Shown: one piece after another, positions 54,771 to 64,000 of the stretch
How the letters are laid out: the number at the start of each line of letters is the position of its first letter
Position numbering within the stretch: the stretch's first letter is position 1
NCBI RefSeq assembly: GCF_002407185.1
Contig: NZ_CP023563.1
Coordinates: 1,550,001-1,614,000, forward strand
Length of the DNA: 64,000 nt
From: Brachybacterium vulturis
GTDB lineage: Bacteria > Actinomycetota > Actinomycetes > Actinomycetales > Dermabacteraceae
Direction: 5' to 3'
Translations under genes and position numbers: made by a program
The notes under the pieces: generated by a model
Told to the model about the DNA's origin: nothing
The model's input: the letters and a program-made list of their open reading frames with translations, nothing else
Database searches by the model: none

Positions 54771-55940
54771 ATGACCATCCCGATCCCTGCCGAGGACCCT
54801 CGGCACGTGCCCAACCGGGCGGTGATCGACCCGTCGGCGATCACCGAGAACACCCGCGCCATGGGCACCCTGCTCGAGGAGCAGACAGCACTGATGGCCG
54901 TGGTCAAGGCCGACGGCTACGGGCACGGCATGCTCACCGCCGCCCGCGCCGCGATCGAGGGGGGCGCCACCTGGCTCGGCGTCGCCCATCCCGCCAGCGC
55001 CCTGGCCCTGGCCCGCGCCGGCCTCGATGCCCAGATCCTCACCTGGCTGTTCGAGCCGCACACCGCGAAGATCGTGCTGCCCGAGGTGCTGGGCTCCGGG
55101 GTCGACGTCTCCGTCGGCTCCCCGGAGATGCTCGCACTGGTCTCCGAGGCCGCCCGCGAGGCCGACCGCCGCGCCCGCGTGCACCTGAAGATCGACACCG
55201 GCATGGGCCGCAACGGCGTGCTGCCCTGGCAGATCCGTGAGCTCGGCGCCGCCATGCGGGAGGACGACTTCATCCAGGTCGCCGGTGCCTGGACCCATCT
55301 GACCAGCGCGGACGACCCCGAGGATCCGGCGACCGATCAGCAGGTGGAGCTGTTCGACTCCGCCTGCGCGGCGCTCGCCGAGGAGGTGGGGCCGATCCCG
55401 CTGCGCCACATCGCGAACTCCGCCGCGACCCTCACCCGCCCCGATCTCCACCGCGACCTGGTGCGGGTCGGGATCGCGCTGTACGGCTACCCGCCGGTCC
55501 CCGCCGAGGTGCCGCTGCGCCCCGCGATGACCCTCACCAGCCGCCTCGCGCTGGTCAAGGAGGTGGGCGAGGGGCACAGCATCGGCTACGGCCGGATCCG
55601 CAGCACCGACCGCCCCACCCGGCTGGGCCTGGTGCCGATCGGGTACGCCGACGGCCTCCACCGCACCGGCAGCGACCAGGTGGACCTGGTGGTCCGCACC
55701 GAGAGCGGCGACCATCGAGCCCCCCAGGTGGGCCGCATCAGCATGGACCAGATCGTCATCGATCTGGGCCCGGACTCCGATGCCCGCGCCGGCGACCAGG
55801 TGTTCGTCTTCGGCGATGCCGGTGGCGACCCGAACGGCCCCGGCGCCGCGACGGCGGAGGACTGGGCGAAGGCGGCCGGGACCATCTCCTACGAGGTCCT
55901 CACCTCCGTCTCCGGACGCGTCACCCGCGAGGTCCGCTGA
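54771..55940 (+). CDS. alr: Alanine racemase
   Basis: 389-residue PLP enzyme that makes D-Ala for the wall. PLP Lys46 is in MAVVKADGYGHG; the catalytic Tyr is in HSIGYGRIRS and LYGYPP is conserved. KIDTGMGRNGVLP and RISMDQIVIDLG are present. GAGGAG (54761-54766) precedes ATG 54771. The stop shares a base with tsaE. Confidence 0.96.
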   Translation: MTIPIPAEDPRHVPNRAVIDPSAITENTRAMGTLLEEQTALMAVVKADGYGHGMLTAARAAIEGGATWLGVAHPASALALARAGLDAQILTWLFEPHTAKIVLPEVLGSGVDVSVGSPEMLALVSEAAREADRRARVHLKIDTGMGRNGVLPWQIRELGAAMREDDFIQVAGAWTHLTSADDPEDPATDQQVELFDSACAALAEEVGPIPLRHIANSAATLTRPDLHRDLVRVGIALYGYPPVPAEVPLRPAMTLTSRLALVKEVGEGHSIGYGRIRSTDRPTRLGLVPIGYADGLHRTGSDQVDLVVRTESGDHRAPQVGRISMDQIVIDLGPDSDARAGDQVFVFGDAGGDPNGPGAATAEDWAKAAGTISYEVLTSVSGRVTREVR

Positions 55941-56518
55941 TGCGCTCCCTGACCGTGCGCACCGGTGACGCCGAGGGCACCCGCGCCGTGGCCCAGGCCC
56001 TGGCCGGCGTGCTGCGGCCCGGGGACCTGCTGGTGCTGGATGGCCCGCTCGGGGCGGGCAAGACCACCTTCACCCAGGGGCTCGGTGCCGGGCTCGGGGT
56101 GCGCGGCCCGGTCGCCTCCCCGACCTTCGTCATCGAGCGGGTCCACCCCCACCTCGCCGGCGGGCTCGATCTGGTCCACGTCGACGCCTACCGCCTCGGC
56201 GGGGAGGGCGAGATCGACGACCTCGACCTGGAGGCCGATCTCGACCGCGCCGTGACCGTCGTGGAATGGGGACGCGACCGGGTCGAGCATCTCGCCGAGT
56301 CCACGCTGCTGGTGGTGCTGGACCGACCCGACCGGGTCGAGGACCCCGAGGACCCCGACGAGCCGCGCACCCTGCACCTGATCCCCAGCGGCCCCCGCTG
56401 GGACGAGCAGGCGATCCGGCAGCTGGAGGACGCGCTGGCCCCCCTCATCGCGGCGGAGGGGACCACAGAGCCCCGAGACGCCGCCCCGACCACCCGACCC
56501 GCGAAGGAGAACCGCTGA
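55940..56518 (+). CDS. tsaE: tRNA threonylcarbamoyladenosine (t6A) ATPase TsaE
   Basis: 192-residue P-loop protein (DGPLGAGKTTFTQGLGAGLG) that helps TsaB-TsaD make t6A37 in tRNA. SPTFVIERV and VHVDAYRL and VEWGRDRV are diagnostic. The final 60 residues form a charged Asp/Glu/Pro-rich extension not seen in short TsaE. Overlaps alr and tsaB by one base on each side. Confidence 0.95.
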   Translation: MRSLTVRTGDAEGTRAVAQALAGVLRPGDLLVLDGPLGAGKTTFTQGLGAGLGVRGPVASPTFVIERVHPHLAGGLDLVHVDAYRLGGEGEIDDLDLEADLDRAVTVVEWGRDRVEHLAESTLLVVLDRPDRVEDPEDPDEPRTLHLIPSGPRWDEQAIRQLEDALAPLIAAEGTTEPRDAAPTTRPAKENR

Positions 56519-57222
56519 TGCTGCTGGGGATCGACACCTCCGGGGCGGTGAGCACCGCGGTCGCCCGCGGCGAGCTCACCGGGCCCGCCCCCGAGATCCT
56601 GCAGGTCCGCTCCGATGAGCGCTCCCGCCACCACGACGAGGTGCTGCTGGACCTGATCGACCAGACCCTGCAGGCGGCGGGCGTGGAGCGCACCGAGCTC
56701 ACCGGGGTCGTCGTCGGCCGCGGCCCCGGCCCCTTCACCGGACTGCGGGTGGGGCTGGTCTCCGCACGCTCGATCGCCGCCGTGCTGGGAGTGCCCCTGC
56801 ACGGGCTCAGCTCCCTGGATGCCCTCGCCCACCAGGCGCTCGCCGCACTCGGACCCGCACCGGAGGGCCCGGTCAGCGTCGGCGTCGCCCTGGACGCCCG
56901 GCGCCGCGAGGTCTACCACGCCCGCTACCGGCGCGAGAGCACCGGTGAGGTCACCCGGACCGCGGAGCCTGCAGTGCACACTCCCGCCGACGTGGCCGAC
57001 GAGCTCACCGCCTGCGACGTGCTGGTCGGCTCCGGCACCGGGATCTACCCTGAGCTGCTGCCGGCGACCATGGACCTGGTGCACGTCGACGCCGGGCACC
57101 TGATCCTCGCCGCCGCCGCGCTGAGCGCCCGCGGTGAGGACCTCAGCAGCACCGAGCCGATGTACCTGCGCGAGCCCGACGCCGCCAAGCCCACCGCGCG
57201 CAAGAGCGCCCTGGGCCGCTGA
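56518..57222 (+). CDS. tsaB: tRNA t6A modification protein TsaB
   Basis: 234-residue ASKHA-fold protein that dimerises with TsaD. LLGIDTSGAVSTAVA, VVGRGPGPFTGLRVGLVSAR and VALDARRREVYHARY fit the family. No catalytic metal site, as expected for TsaB. rimI starts 2 bp downstream of the stop. tsaD, usually next, is absent from this window. Confidence 0.95.
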   Translation: MLLGIDTSGAVSTAVARGELTGPAPEILQVRSDERSRHHDEVLLDLIDQTLQAAGVERTELTGVVVGRGPGPFTGLRVGLVSARSIAAVLGVPLHGLSSLDALAHQALAALGPAPEGPVSVGVALDARRREVYHARYRRESTGEVTRTAEPAVHTPADVADELTACDVLVGSGTGIYPELLPATMDLVHVDAGHLILAAAALSARGEDLSSTEPMYLREPDAAKPTARKSALGR

Positions 57223-57223
57223 G

Positions 57224-57727
57224 ATGCACGGCGCTTCCCAGGACGGCGCGCCCTGGGCGCTGCGCCCGGCCACCGTCGAGGACGTCGAGCAGATCGCCGT
57301 CGCCGAGCTCGAGCTGTTCCCCGACGAGGCCTGGAACGTCTTCCAGCTCGCCGAGGAGATCGCCCACCCCGACCGCCGCTACGTGGTCGCCGCCCAGGGG
57401 GAGAGGGCCGATGGCGCACTGCTCGGCTACGCCGGCATCATGCTCGCCGGCGACCTCGCGGACCTGCACACCATCGGCACCCGCGAGGAGGGCAGGGGGA
57501 TCGGCCGCGCGCTGCTCCACTGGTGCGAGCAGCAGGCCCGCGACGGCGGCGCCCAGCGGATGCTGCTCGAGGTGCGCGAGGACAACGAGCGAGCCCGCGC
57601 CTTCTACACCGCTGCCGGCTACCGGGAGATCGACCGTCGTCGCGGCTACTACCGGATCCGCAGCCGCCGCATCGACGCACTGGTGATGCAGCGCGACCTG
57701 GGAGCGGACGGAGGCTCGCCAGCCTGA
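57224..57727 (+). CDS. rimI: Ribosomal protein S18 alanine N-acetyltransferase RimI (GNAT)
   Basis: 167-residue GNAT enzyme. LRPATVEDVEQIAVAELELFPDEAWN and the acetyl-CoA loop EEGRGIGRALLHW identify it, and LLEVREDNERARAFYTAAGYREI is the RimI-like C-terminal motif. Last gene of the acpS-nnr-alr-tsaE-tsaB-rimI operon. The acceptor is inferred by family and position. Confidence 0.9.
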   Translation: MHGASQDGAPWALRPATVEDVEQIAVAELELFPDEAWNVFQLAEEIAHPDRRYVVAAQGERADGALLGYAGIMLAGDLADLHTIGTREEGRGIGRALLHWCEQQARDGGAQRMLLEVREDNERARAFYTAAGYREIDRRRGYYRIRSRRIDALVMQRDLGADGGSPA

Positions 57728-57770
57728 AGCCGCGCCGCTCCGTGCTGCGGCGAGCGGACGACCGAGCCCG

Positions 57771-59467
57771 TCAGAGGTGGTTGCGCACCTTCTGGAACAC
57801 GTCCGGGTAGCGGGCGTCCAGCCGCACGGCCGCGATCCGCAGCCCCACCAGGAACATGACCGCACCGGCCACCAGCGCGAGTGCCCCGGCGAGCAGGGTC
57901 AGCGCAAGGCTGCCCACGATCGCGCCCCAGACCCCCACGCCGATCGCGGGCAGCAGCGGCACGAAGACCCCGACCATCGCCACGGCCATCGCGAGCATCG
58001 CGTTGGAGCTCGAGGCGGACTTGTCCTTCATCGGGTTGGTGCCCGGGGGCGAGCTCGGGTAGGGCAGCAGCACGCTGACCACCATCGAGATGCCCCAGCC
58101 GCAGACCATCGCACCGAGCGCGCCCATCACCGCGAGCGGGATCAGGTCCGTCCTGCCGTACAGCAGCGGGAGCACGATCATCGCCACCACCACGCCCGGC
58201 ACCATCAGCACCGCCTGGGCGGCGATGCGGCCCAGCAGGTTCGCCCGGGCGGGCATTGCGGTGACCAGGTTGACCCAGCCCGAGGGGCCGTCGAAGCCGA
58301 TCTCGTTGGCCAGGCTGATCCCGCTCATGCCGCACATGAAGATCGCCATCCCCAGCATCATCCCGCGGGACTCGGGGAGCATCAGTCCCATCGCCGCGAA
58401 GAACACGATGATCACCGGGTAGATGCCCAGCGTCGCGAGGTAGCGGGTGTCGCGCCGCCAATAGCGCAGCGACTTGCCCATCACGGCCCCGAACGGGCCG
58501 GGACGCACGAAGCGCGGCACCAGCGGCGAGACCTTGGCATCGCCCGAGGAGGCGTCGCCGGTCAGCGCGGAGGTGAGGGAGGCATCGATCGAGCGCCGCC
58601 ACCACAGCCACACCAGGGCGATCGTCACCGCGCCGATCGCGGCGCGCAGCAGCGCGCTCAGCACGCGCCCCTCGGCCAGATCCATCGGCACCGCGAACAG
58701 CGCCCCCACCGGGGTCCAGGCCAGGATCTCGACGATCCGCGGCAGCCACTCGCGCAGCAGCGTGACGTCGAGGTCGTCGACCTTCTGCGCGCCGAGGGAG
58801 AAGGCGTAGATCGCCGCGAACAGCAGCAGGAAGCCGAGGATCCCGCCCACCTCGCGGCCGCTGCGGGAGGAGGCGCGGCTGGCGGAGTGGGCGAACCAGG
58901 CCCGCGGCAGCAGCAGGCACAGGGCGAAGGCGGCGAGGTTCGCGGGGATCAGCACCAGGGCGGCCAGCACGATCCAGAGCGCACCCTGGCCGAACAGGAT
59001 CAGCCACAGCAGCTCGAAACCGGTCGCGATGGCGACCGCGACCAGGGTGAACAGGCTCGGCAGGCTCAGCCCCGCCGCGGCGAACATCCCCGGCTGCAGC
59101 TCCTCGGCGGTGCGCGGGAAGAGCGCGAAGGCCCGCGGATCCAGGGTGTCGTCGAGGCCGAAGGCGAGCACCGGGATCAGGAACCACGCCAGCACGGTCA
59201 CGGCGCCCAGGCCGCGCACGACCAGCGGGAAGGTCTCGCCCTCCCCGGCCCACAGGGTGGTGCCCAGGAACAGCGCCACCAGGCCCGCCAACCCGCCGAG
59301 GGCGTACAGCACCCCGACGATGGTGCCGATGAGCTTGCCGACGTTCTTGCGGTAGGACCGCTTCCACAGCGTCCACTTGAGCTTCAGCTGCAGGCGGATG
59401 AGGGTCCTCTGCGAGATCTCCCCGTGGGAGACGCTCTGCGCCGCCGCGGTCGCGGTGTGCTCGCTGC

Positions 59468-59483
<16 letters not shown>
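57771..59483 (-). CDS. ABC transporter permease (ABC-2-like)
   Basis: 570-residue membrane protein with about 12 hydrophobic segments, e.g. IGTIVGVLYALGGLAGLVALFLG, GGILGFLLLFAAIYAFSLG, and LGIYPVIIVFFAAMGLMLPES. It has no ATPase domain and pairs with the ATPase gene upstream, which it overlaps by 16 bp (GTG 59483). It is probably an exporter permease; the substrate is unknown. Convergent with rimI, 43 bp apart. Confidence 0.85.
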
Positions 59484-60364
<881 letters not shown>

Positions 60365-60520
60365 GAGCTCACGCTAGTTCTCGCGCGGGCCTCGAGGGGT
60401 CCGCCGCTCGGTGGGAAAGGGGCCTACCTTCGTCGCGTCCGGGGCGTTCTGGTGTGCACTGCGCCCAGCAGCTCGCGGTTAGGATGCCCGAGGAGCCGCC
60501 CGGCTCACGGAAGGAGCCCC

Positions 60521-61999
60521 ATGTCGAAGCTGCGCCCCACCCCGCGGGCACAGAGCCTTGCCCCCGAGGTGGAAGAGATGCCGATCGGGGTGCGTCGGGC
60601 GGCATCCTGGTCCTGGCGGCTGATCGTCGTCGTCGCAGCCTCGGCCCTGATCCTCTGGGGCCTGATGCAGATCACCACCATCGTGATCCCGGTGGTGATC
60701 GCGATCCTGCTCGCCGCGCTGCTGACCCCGGTGGTCAAGGTGCTCACCCGCTACACCTTCCTGGGCCGGGGGGCGGCCAGCGGCGTGGCCCTGCTGGGAC
60801 TGCTGCTGGTGATCTCGGGGATGTTCACCCTGGCCGGCCGGCAGCTGGTCGCGCAGTTCGCCGATATCCAGGAGAAGGCGGTCCGGGGGTTCCAGGGCCT
60901 GGTGGGGTGGGCGACCTCGACCTTCCAGATCGACACGCCGATGATCAATTCGGCGATCGACGAGGGGATCGACCAGCTGCAGCAGTACTCCGGTCAGCTG
61001 GTCAGCGGTGCGGTGAGCACCGCGGCAGTGCTCGGTAACGTCGCCACCGGGATCGTGGTGGCCCTGTTCACCCTGTTCTTCCTGCTCTCGGGCGGGGCGG
61101 GGATCTGGCGCTGGGTGGTGGGCCTGCTGCCGCCGGCGGCCCGGGTCCCCACCCATGAGGCCTTCCGCCGCGGCTGGAAGGCGCTCTCGGCGTATATGCG
61201 CACCCAGATCCTGGTGGCCGCCGTGGACGCCTTCGGCATCGCGATCGGCATGGTGGGGCTGGGGCTCGGCTCCTATGCGGTGCCGATCTGGCTGCTGGTG
61301 TTCCTGTTCTCCTTCGTGCCGCTGGTCGGTGCGATCGCCTCGGGCGCGATCGCCGTGCTGCTGGTGCTGGTGCTGAACAACTGGATCGGTGCGCTGATCA
61401 TGCTCGCGATCGTGCTGGTCGTGCAGCAGCTGGAGAGCAACGTCCTGCAGCCCTTCCTGATGGGCAAGGCCGTCGAGCTGCATCCGCTGGCGGTGTTCCT
61501 CGGCGTCGCGACCGGCGCGCTGGTCGCCGGGATCGCCGGGGCGCTGTTCGCCATCCCGGTGCTGGCCTTCCTCAACGCGACCCTGCTGTACGTGGTGGGT
61601 CGGGACCCGGCCCCGGACCTCGGGCACGACCGCGGCAGCGCCGAGCACTTCGCCGCGCTGACCCGCCGCAGGCCGCATCCTGCGGCGCGCGCCGCCGAGG
61701 AGCGGAAGCGGCCGATGCTGCCGGGCCTGTCGTCCCTGCGCCCCTCGGGTGCGCGGCAGGCGGCAGCGGTCGAGGCGCCGCGCGCAGACGCCGCCCCGCA
61801 GCGGACCGCTGCTCCCGCGCACGAGGCCGATGCGGCAGCGCCGGATGCTGCACCGCTCGACGGTGACACCCCCGGCCAGGACCGCGTCCCGAGCGAGGAC
61901 GGCGTCCTCGGCCAGGACCGCCTCCCGGGCCAGGACGGCGTCCCGGGGCACAACGGTGAGCCGGGCCAGGGCGACGCTCCGCGCACAGGCGGTGCCTGA
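60521..61999 (+). CDS. AI-2E family transporter (PerM-like)
   Basis: 492-residue membrane protein. Residues about 30-370 show the family layout: SWRLIVVVAASALILWGLM and VIAILLAALLTPVV at the start, ATGIVVALFTLFFLLSG in the middle, and FSFVPLVGAIASGAIAVLLVLVLN, LESNVLQPFLMGKAVELHPLAVFLGVATGAL at the end, the best conserved PerM segment. Residues about 380-492 are a long cytosolic tail rich in Ala/Pro and ending in imperfect repeats of GQDxxP type. AAGGAG (60511-60516) precedes the ATG. Autoinducer export is only the family name, not shown. Confidence 0.88.
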   Translation: MSKLRPTPRAQSLAPEVEEMPIGVRRAASWSWRLIVVVAASALILWGLMQITTIVIPVVIAILLAALLTPVVKVLTRYTFLGRGAASGVALLGLLLVISGMFTLAGRQLVAQFADIQEKAVRGFQGLVGWATSTFQIDTPMINSAIDEGIDQLQQYSGQLVSGAVSTAAVLGNVATGIVVALFTLFFLLSGGAGIWRWVVGLLPPAARVPTHEAFRRGWKALSAYMRTQILVAAVDAFGIAIGMVGLGLGSYAVPIWLLVFLFSFVPLVGAIASGAIAVLLVLVLNNWIGALIMLAIVLVVQQLESNVLQPFLMGKAVELHPLAVFLGVATGALVAGIAGALFAIPVLAFLNATLLYVVGRDPAPDLGHDRGSAEHFAALTRRRPHPAARAAEERKRPMLPGLSSLRPSGARQAAAVEAPRADAAPQRTAAPAHEADAAAPDAAPLDGDTPGQDRVPSEDGVLGQDRLPGQDGVPGHNGEPGQGDAPRTGGA

Positions 62000-62044
62000 G
62001 TCGCCCGACACCCCTCACCACGAGGGCACCCTGCACGACGAGAA

Positions 62045-62079
62045 GGCCCCCGCCCCGGCAGCAGCCGGTCGCGGGGGCC
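62045..62079. terminator. Bidirectional terminator between AI-2E gene and greA
   Basis: GGCCCCCGC (62045-62053) with GCGGGGGCC (62071-62079), 9 bp, and an inner CCGG/CCGG pairing (62055-62058, 62065-62068). It lies between two convergent genes, 45 bp after one stop and 38 bp before the other. Confidence 0.7.
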
Positions 62080-62116
62080 CTCTCCTGCGCGCACTGCTGG
62101 TGCGGGCAGCGGCGGC

Positions 62117-62608
62117 TCAGACCTTGTAGGGCGAGGCCTGGAGGATCTCGATCGGGAAGGACTTCCCGTTCGGGGCCGTGTAGTCGACGGAGTCCCCGAC
62201 CTTGGAGCCGTGGATCGAGCTTCCCAGCGGCGACTCCGAGGAGTACACCTCGAGGGTGTCGTCGCCGTCGGCGATCTCGCGGTTGCCCAGCAGGAAGGTG
62301 CGCTCCTTGCCGGCCATCGAGATGACCACGACCATGCCGGGCTCGACGATGCCGTCGTCCTTCGGCGCCTCGCCGACCACGGCGTTCTTCAGGAGTCGCT
62401 GGAGGTCCGAGATCCGGGCCTCCATCTTTCCCTGCTCCTCACGAGCGGCGTGATAGCCGCCGTTCTCCTTGAGGTCCCCTTCGTCGCGAGCCGCGGCGAT
62501 GCGCTCGGCGATCTCGGTGCGTCCCGGGCCCTCGAGCTCTGCGAGCTCCTTGGCAAGGCGGTCGTACGCGTCCTGGGTGAGCCAGGCGCCATTCGGCTGG
62601 CTGCTCAT
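62117..62608 (-). CDS. greA: Transcription elongation factor GreA
   Basis: 163-residue factor that rescues backtracked RNA polymerase. The acidic coiled-coil tip region reads AAARDEGDLKENGGYHAAREEQG, and the C-terminal domain reads SPLGSSIHGSKVGDSVDY. AGGAG lies 8 nt before the ATG. Part of the conserved actinobacterial neighbourhood greA - DUF4307 - mca. Confidence 0.96.
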   Translation of the reverse strand: MSSQPNGAWLTQDAYDRLAKELAELEGPGRTEIAERIAAARDEGDLKENGGYHAAREEQGKMEARISDLQRLLKNAVVGEAPKDDGIVEPGMVVVISMAGKERTFLLGNREIADGDDTLEVYSSESPLGSSIHGSKVGDSVDYTAPNGKSFPIEILQASPYKV

Positions 62609-62738
62609 GGGTTCACTCCTGTCGTCCTCAGTAGTGCGCAGGGGAGCGAAGAGCCCCCGATACGCGAATCACGGGGCACATGTCCTCATGCGCCCCGTGT
62701 GCGGGTGATGATGATCGGCGAGATGCCGGTTCCGCAAT

Positions 62739-62744
62739 ACTTTA
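62739..62744 (-). promoter_or_regulatory. Possible -10 element for greA
   Basis: On the minus strand GTAAAGT reads TAAAGT at 62744-62739 in a locally AT-richer stretch, 131 bp upstream of greA. No convincing -35. The 62609-62882 interval otherwise shows no gene. Confidence 0.3.
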
Positions 62745-62882
62745 CACCGCGCAGAACCCTTTCCTGGGGACCCGAGGGCGATTTCGCGGATCGAGTAATC
62801 CGGGGCGACGGGCCGACAGAACGGTCGGCGTCGCAGGCGAGGGGCGCACGACGGCGTCGGGAGGAGTGGCGGGCGGGCGGCC

Positions 62883-63275
62883 TCAGCGGGTCGTGCAGTC
62901 GATGATCTCCGCGGAGACGGCATCGCCCTGGGTGGAGATCTCGACGTGGTGCGCGCTGCGACGGGTCTCCTGCGCAGGAATCTCCGTCTCGACGAAGCCG
63001 ACCTGGGCCCGTCCCTTGTTCAGCGCCTGGATCGTGCACGTCGCCGCGGTGCCGGGGTCCATCGTCACCTGGAAGTCGACGGCGATCACGTCGTCGGCAA
63101 GATGGTCGTACGCGAGGAGCTCCGAGCGGACCGGGTTCTGCGAGACCTGCAGCCCGACGTAGACCACGACCGCCAGGAACGCCGCCGCGCCGAGTGCGAG
63201 GAGCACGCGGGCCGTGCGTCGGCTCACGAGCGGCCCCCCGTAGCGGTCCGCGTGGCGATCAGTGGCATCGTTCAT
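62883..63275 (-). CDS. DUF4307 family membrane protein
   Basis: 130-residue protein with one N-terminal helix (ARVLLALGAAAFLAVVVYVGLQV, about residues 22-44) and an extracytoplasmic beta-rich domain containing two cysteines (ATCTIQALN, IIDCTTR). DUF4307 has no known function but sits between greA and mca in many actinobacteria (e.g. Rv1081c). GAGACT (63287-63282) is 6 nt before the ATG. Start chosen as MNDATDRHADRYGG, typical for the family. Confidence 0.85.
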   Translation of the reverse strand: MNDATDRHADRYGGPLVSRRTARVLLALGAAAFLAVVVYVGLQVSQNPVRSELLAYDHLADDVIAVDFQVTMDPGTAATCTIQALNKGRAQVGFVETEIPAQETRRSAHHVEISTQGDAVSAEIIDCTTR

Positions 63276-63487
63276 GGGCCCAGTCTCCCAGACCGGGGCC
63301 GAGAACTTCCTCCGAGCCGGCGGCCCGGCCACCGAGCCCGCCGCGGTCACGGCCCCCGCCTCCTCCCAGGTGCTGACAGGTGCCGGTGGCGTAGGATCTG
63401 ACGCTGGTGCGCCGTGACCGCTCCCGCGCGCGACGCATGCACCAGCCCCGTGGGATCCGTCCCCTCCCGCCGTCTCCGAGGAGTCCC

Positions 63488-64000
63488 GTGACCGTCCAGC
63501 TGCCCACCCCCGATGAACCTCTGCGGATGGTGGCCGTCCACGCGCACCCCGACGACGAATCGTCTAAGGGCGCCGGGTCGACTGCGCGCTATGCGCGCGA
63601 GGGCGTCCAGGTCACGGTCATCACCTGCACCGGCGGGGAGCGCGGCGACGTGCTCAACCCGCGCCTGCGCGACGATCCGTCCATGACTCCCGAAGCGCTG
63701 CCCGGGATCCGCCGCCAGGAGATGGAGCGGGCCCGGGAGATCCTCGGTGTGGATCACGAATGGCTGGGCTTCATCGACTCCGGCCTTCCCGAGGGCGACC
63801 CGCTGCCGCCGCTGCCGGCCGGCAGCTTCGCGACGCTCCCCGTCGAGGAGGCCGCCCGGCAGCTGGTCGAGGTCGTGCGTCGGCTGCGTCCCCACGTGAT
63901 GACCACGTACGACGAGAACGGCGGCTATCCGCACCCGGACCACATCCAGGTCAACCGCATCAGCCTGGCCGCCTTCGACCTCGCCGCGGATCCCGCCTTC
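63488..64000 (+). CDS. mca: Mycothiol S-conjugate amidase, 5' part (3' end outside window)
   Basis: First 171 codons of a LmbE/PIG-L metal-dependent deacetylase. It detoxifies electrophile-mycothiol conjugates by cutting the amide and releasing a mercapturic acid. The zinc-binding motif is [14 protein letters not shown] (His20, Asp22-Asp23), and [12 protein letters not shown] near the window end carries the third ligand. SSKG after the motif favours Mca over MshB. GTG 63488 follows GAGGAG (63478-63483). It is divergent from the DUF4307 gene. It implies that the organism makes mycothiol. Confidence 0.93.
   Translation, partial: MTVQLPTPDEPLRMVAVHAHPDDESSKGAGSTARYAREGVQVTVITCTGGERGDVLNPRLRDDPSMTPEALPGIRRQEMERAREILGVDHEWLGFIDSGLPEGDPLPPLPAGSFATLPVEEAARQLVEVVRRLRPHVMTTYDENGGYPHPDHIQVNRISLAAFDLAADPAF

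Overview
The window comes from a high-GC actinobacterium. The evidence is the very GC-rich sequence, the actinobacterial gene order around the spc/alpha ribosomal clusters, a mycothiol S-conjugate amidase (mca) beside DUF4307 and greA, FadE5/FabG4/HtdX-type fatty-acid genes, and many GTG starts. A Micrococcales relative (Brachybacterium/Dermabacteraceae-like) is my best guess; it is an inference from gene content, not proven.

Layout. 1-8437: end of the ribosomal superoperon (rplF', rplR, rpsE, rpmD, rplO | secY, adk, map | infA, rpmJ, rpsM, rpsK | rpoA, rplQ), cut into blocks by strong hairpins. 8438-13148: a cell-surface pair, a Tat-exported peptidoglycan amidase carrying three SLH repeats, followed by a polysaccharide pyruvyl transferase fused to a GT2 glycosyltransferase. 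13173-15530: purL. 15651-22358: a divergent beta-oxidation/fatty-acid locus (acyl-CoA oxidase/dehydrogenase and TetR on the minus strand; thiolase, FabG4-like reductase and MaoC hydratase on the plus strand) around a palindromic operator. 22327-30011: single-gene units (nucleoside hydrolase, YjbR-like, TipA-like MerR regulator, GltB-like flavoprotein, serine hydrolase, pirin, RsmC-like methyltransferase). 30053-34855: purSQ, a NarL-type two-component system, an MBL hydrolase and a Pcm-like methyltransferase. 34895-38146: a TPP riboswitch controlling an ECF thiamine/HMP importer. 38194-40406: purD-purC. 40546-42835: truA, rplM, rpsI. 43130-48094: an atypical CoA-transferase, a small membrane protein and a SWIM-SNF2 helicase. 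48261-57727: wall-precursor and cofactor genes (glmM, coaA, glmS, acpS, nnr, alr, tsaE, tsaB, rimI). 57771-60364: an ABC exporter. 60521-64000: AI-2E family transporter, greA, DUF4307 protein, and mca running off the end.

How parts fit together. Wall synthesis (glmM, glmS, alr), wall remodelling (SLH amidase) and probable wall-polymer pyruvylation (CsaB-like) are all present. Purine genes are scattered on the minus strand in three places. No mobile element, CRISPR array, tRNA or rRNA gene was seen.

The most interesting items are the SLH amidase/CsaB-GT2 pair, a recurrent -10 element 6-7 nt before start codons that suggests widespread leaderless mRNAs, an internal TipAS-like start in the MerR gene, the riboswitch with an RBS-hiding hairpin before an importer whose ATPase and EcfT subunits are fused, and a perfect 26-bp palindrome upstream of the two-component system.
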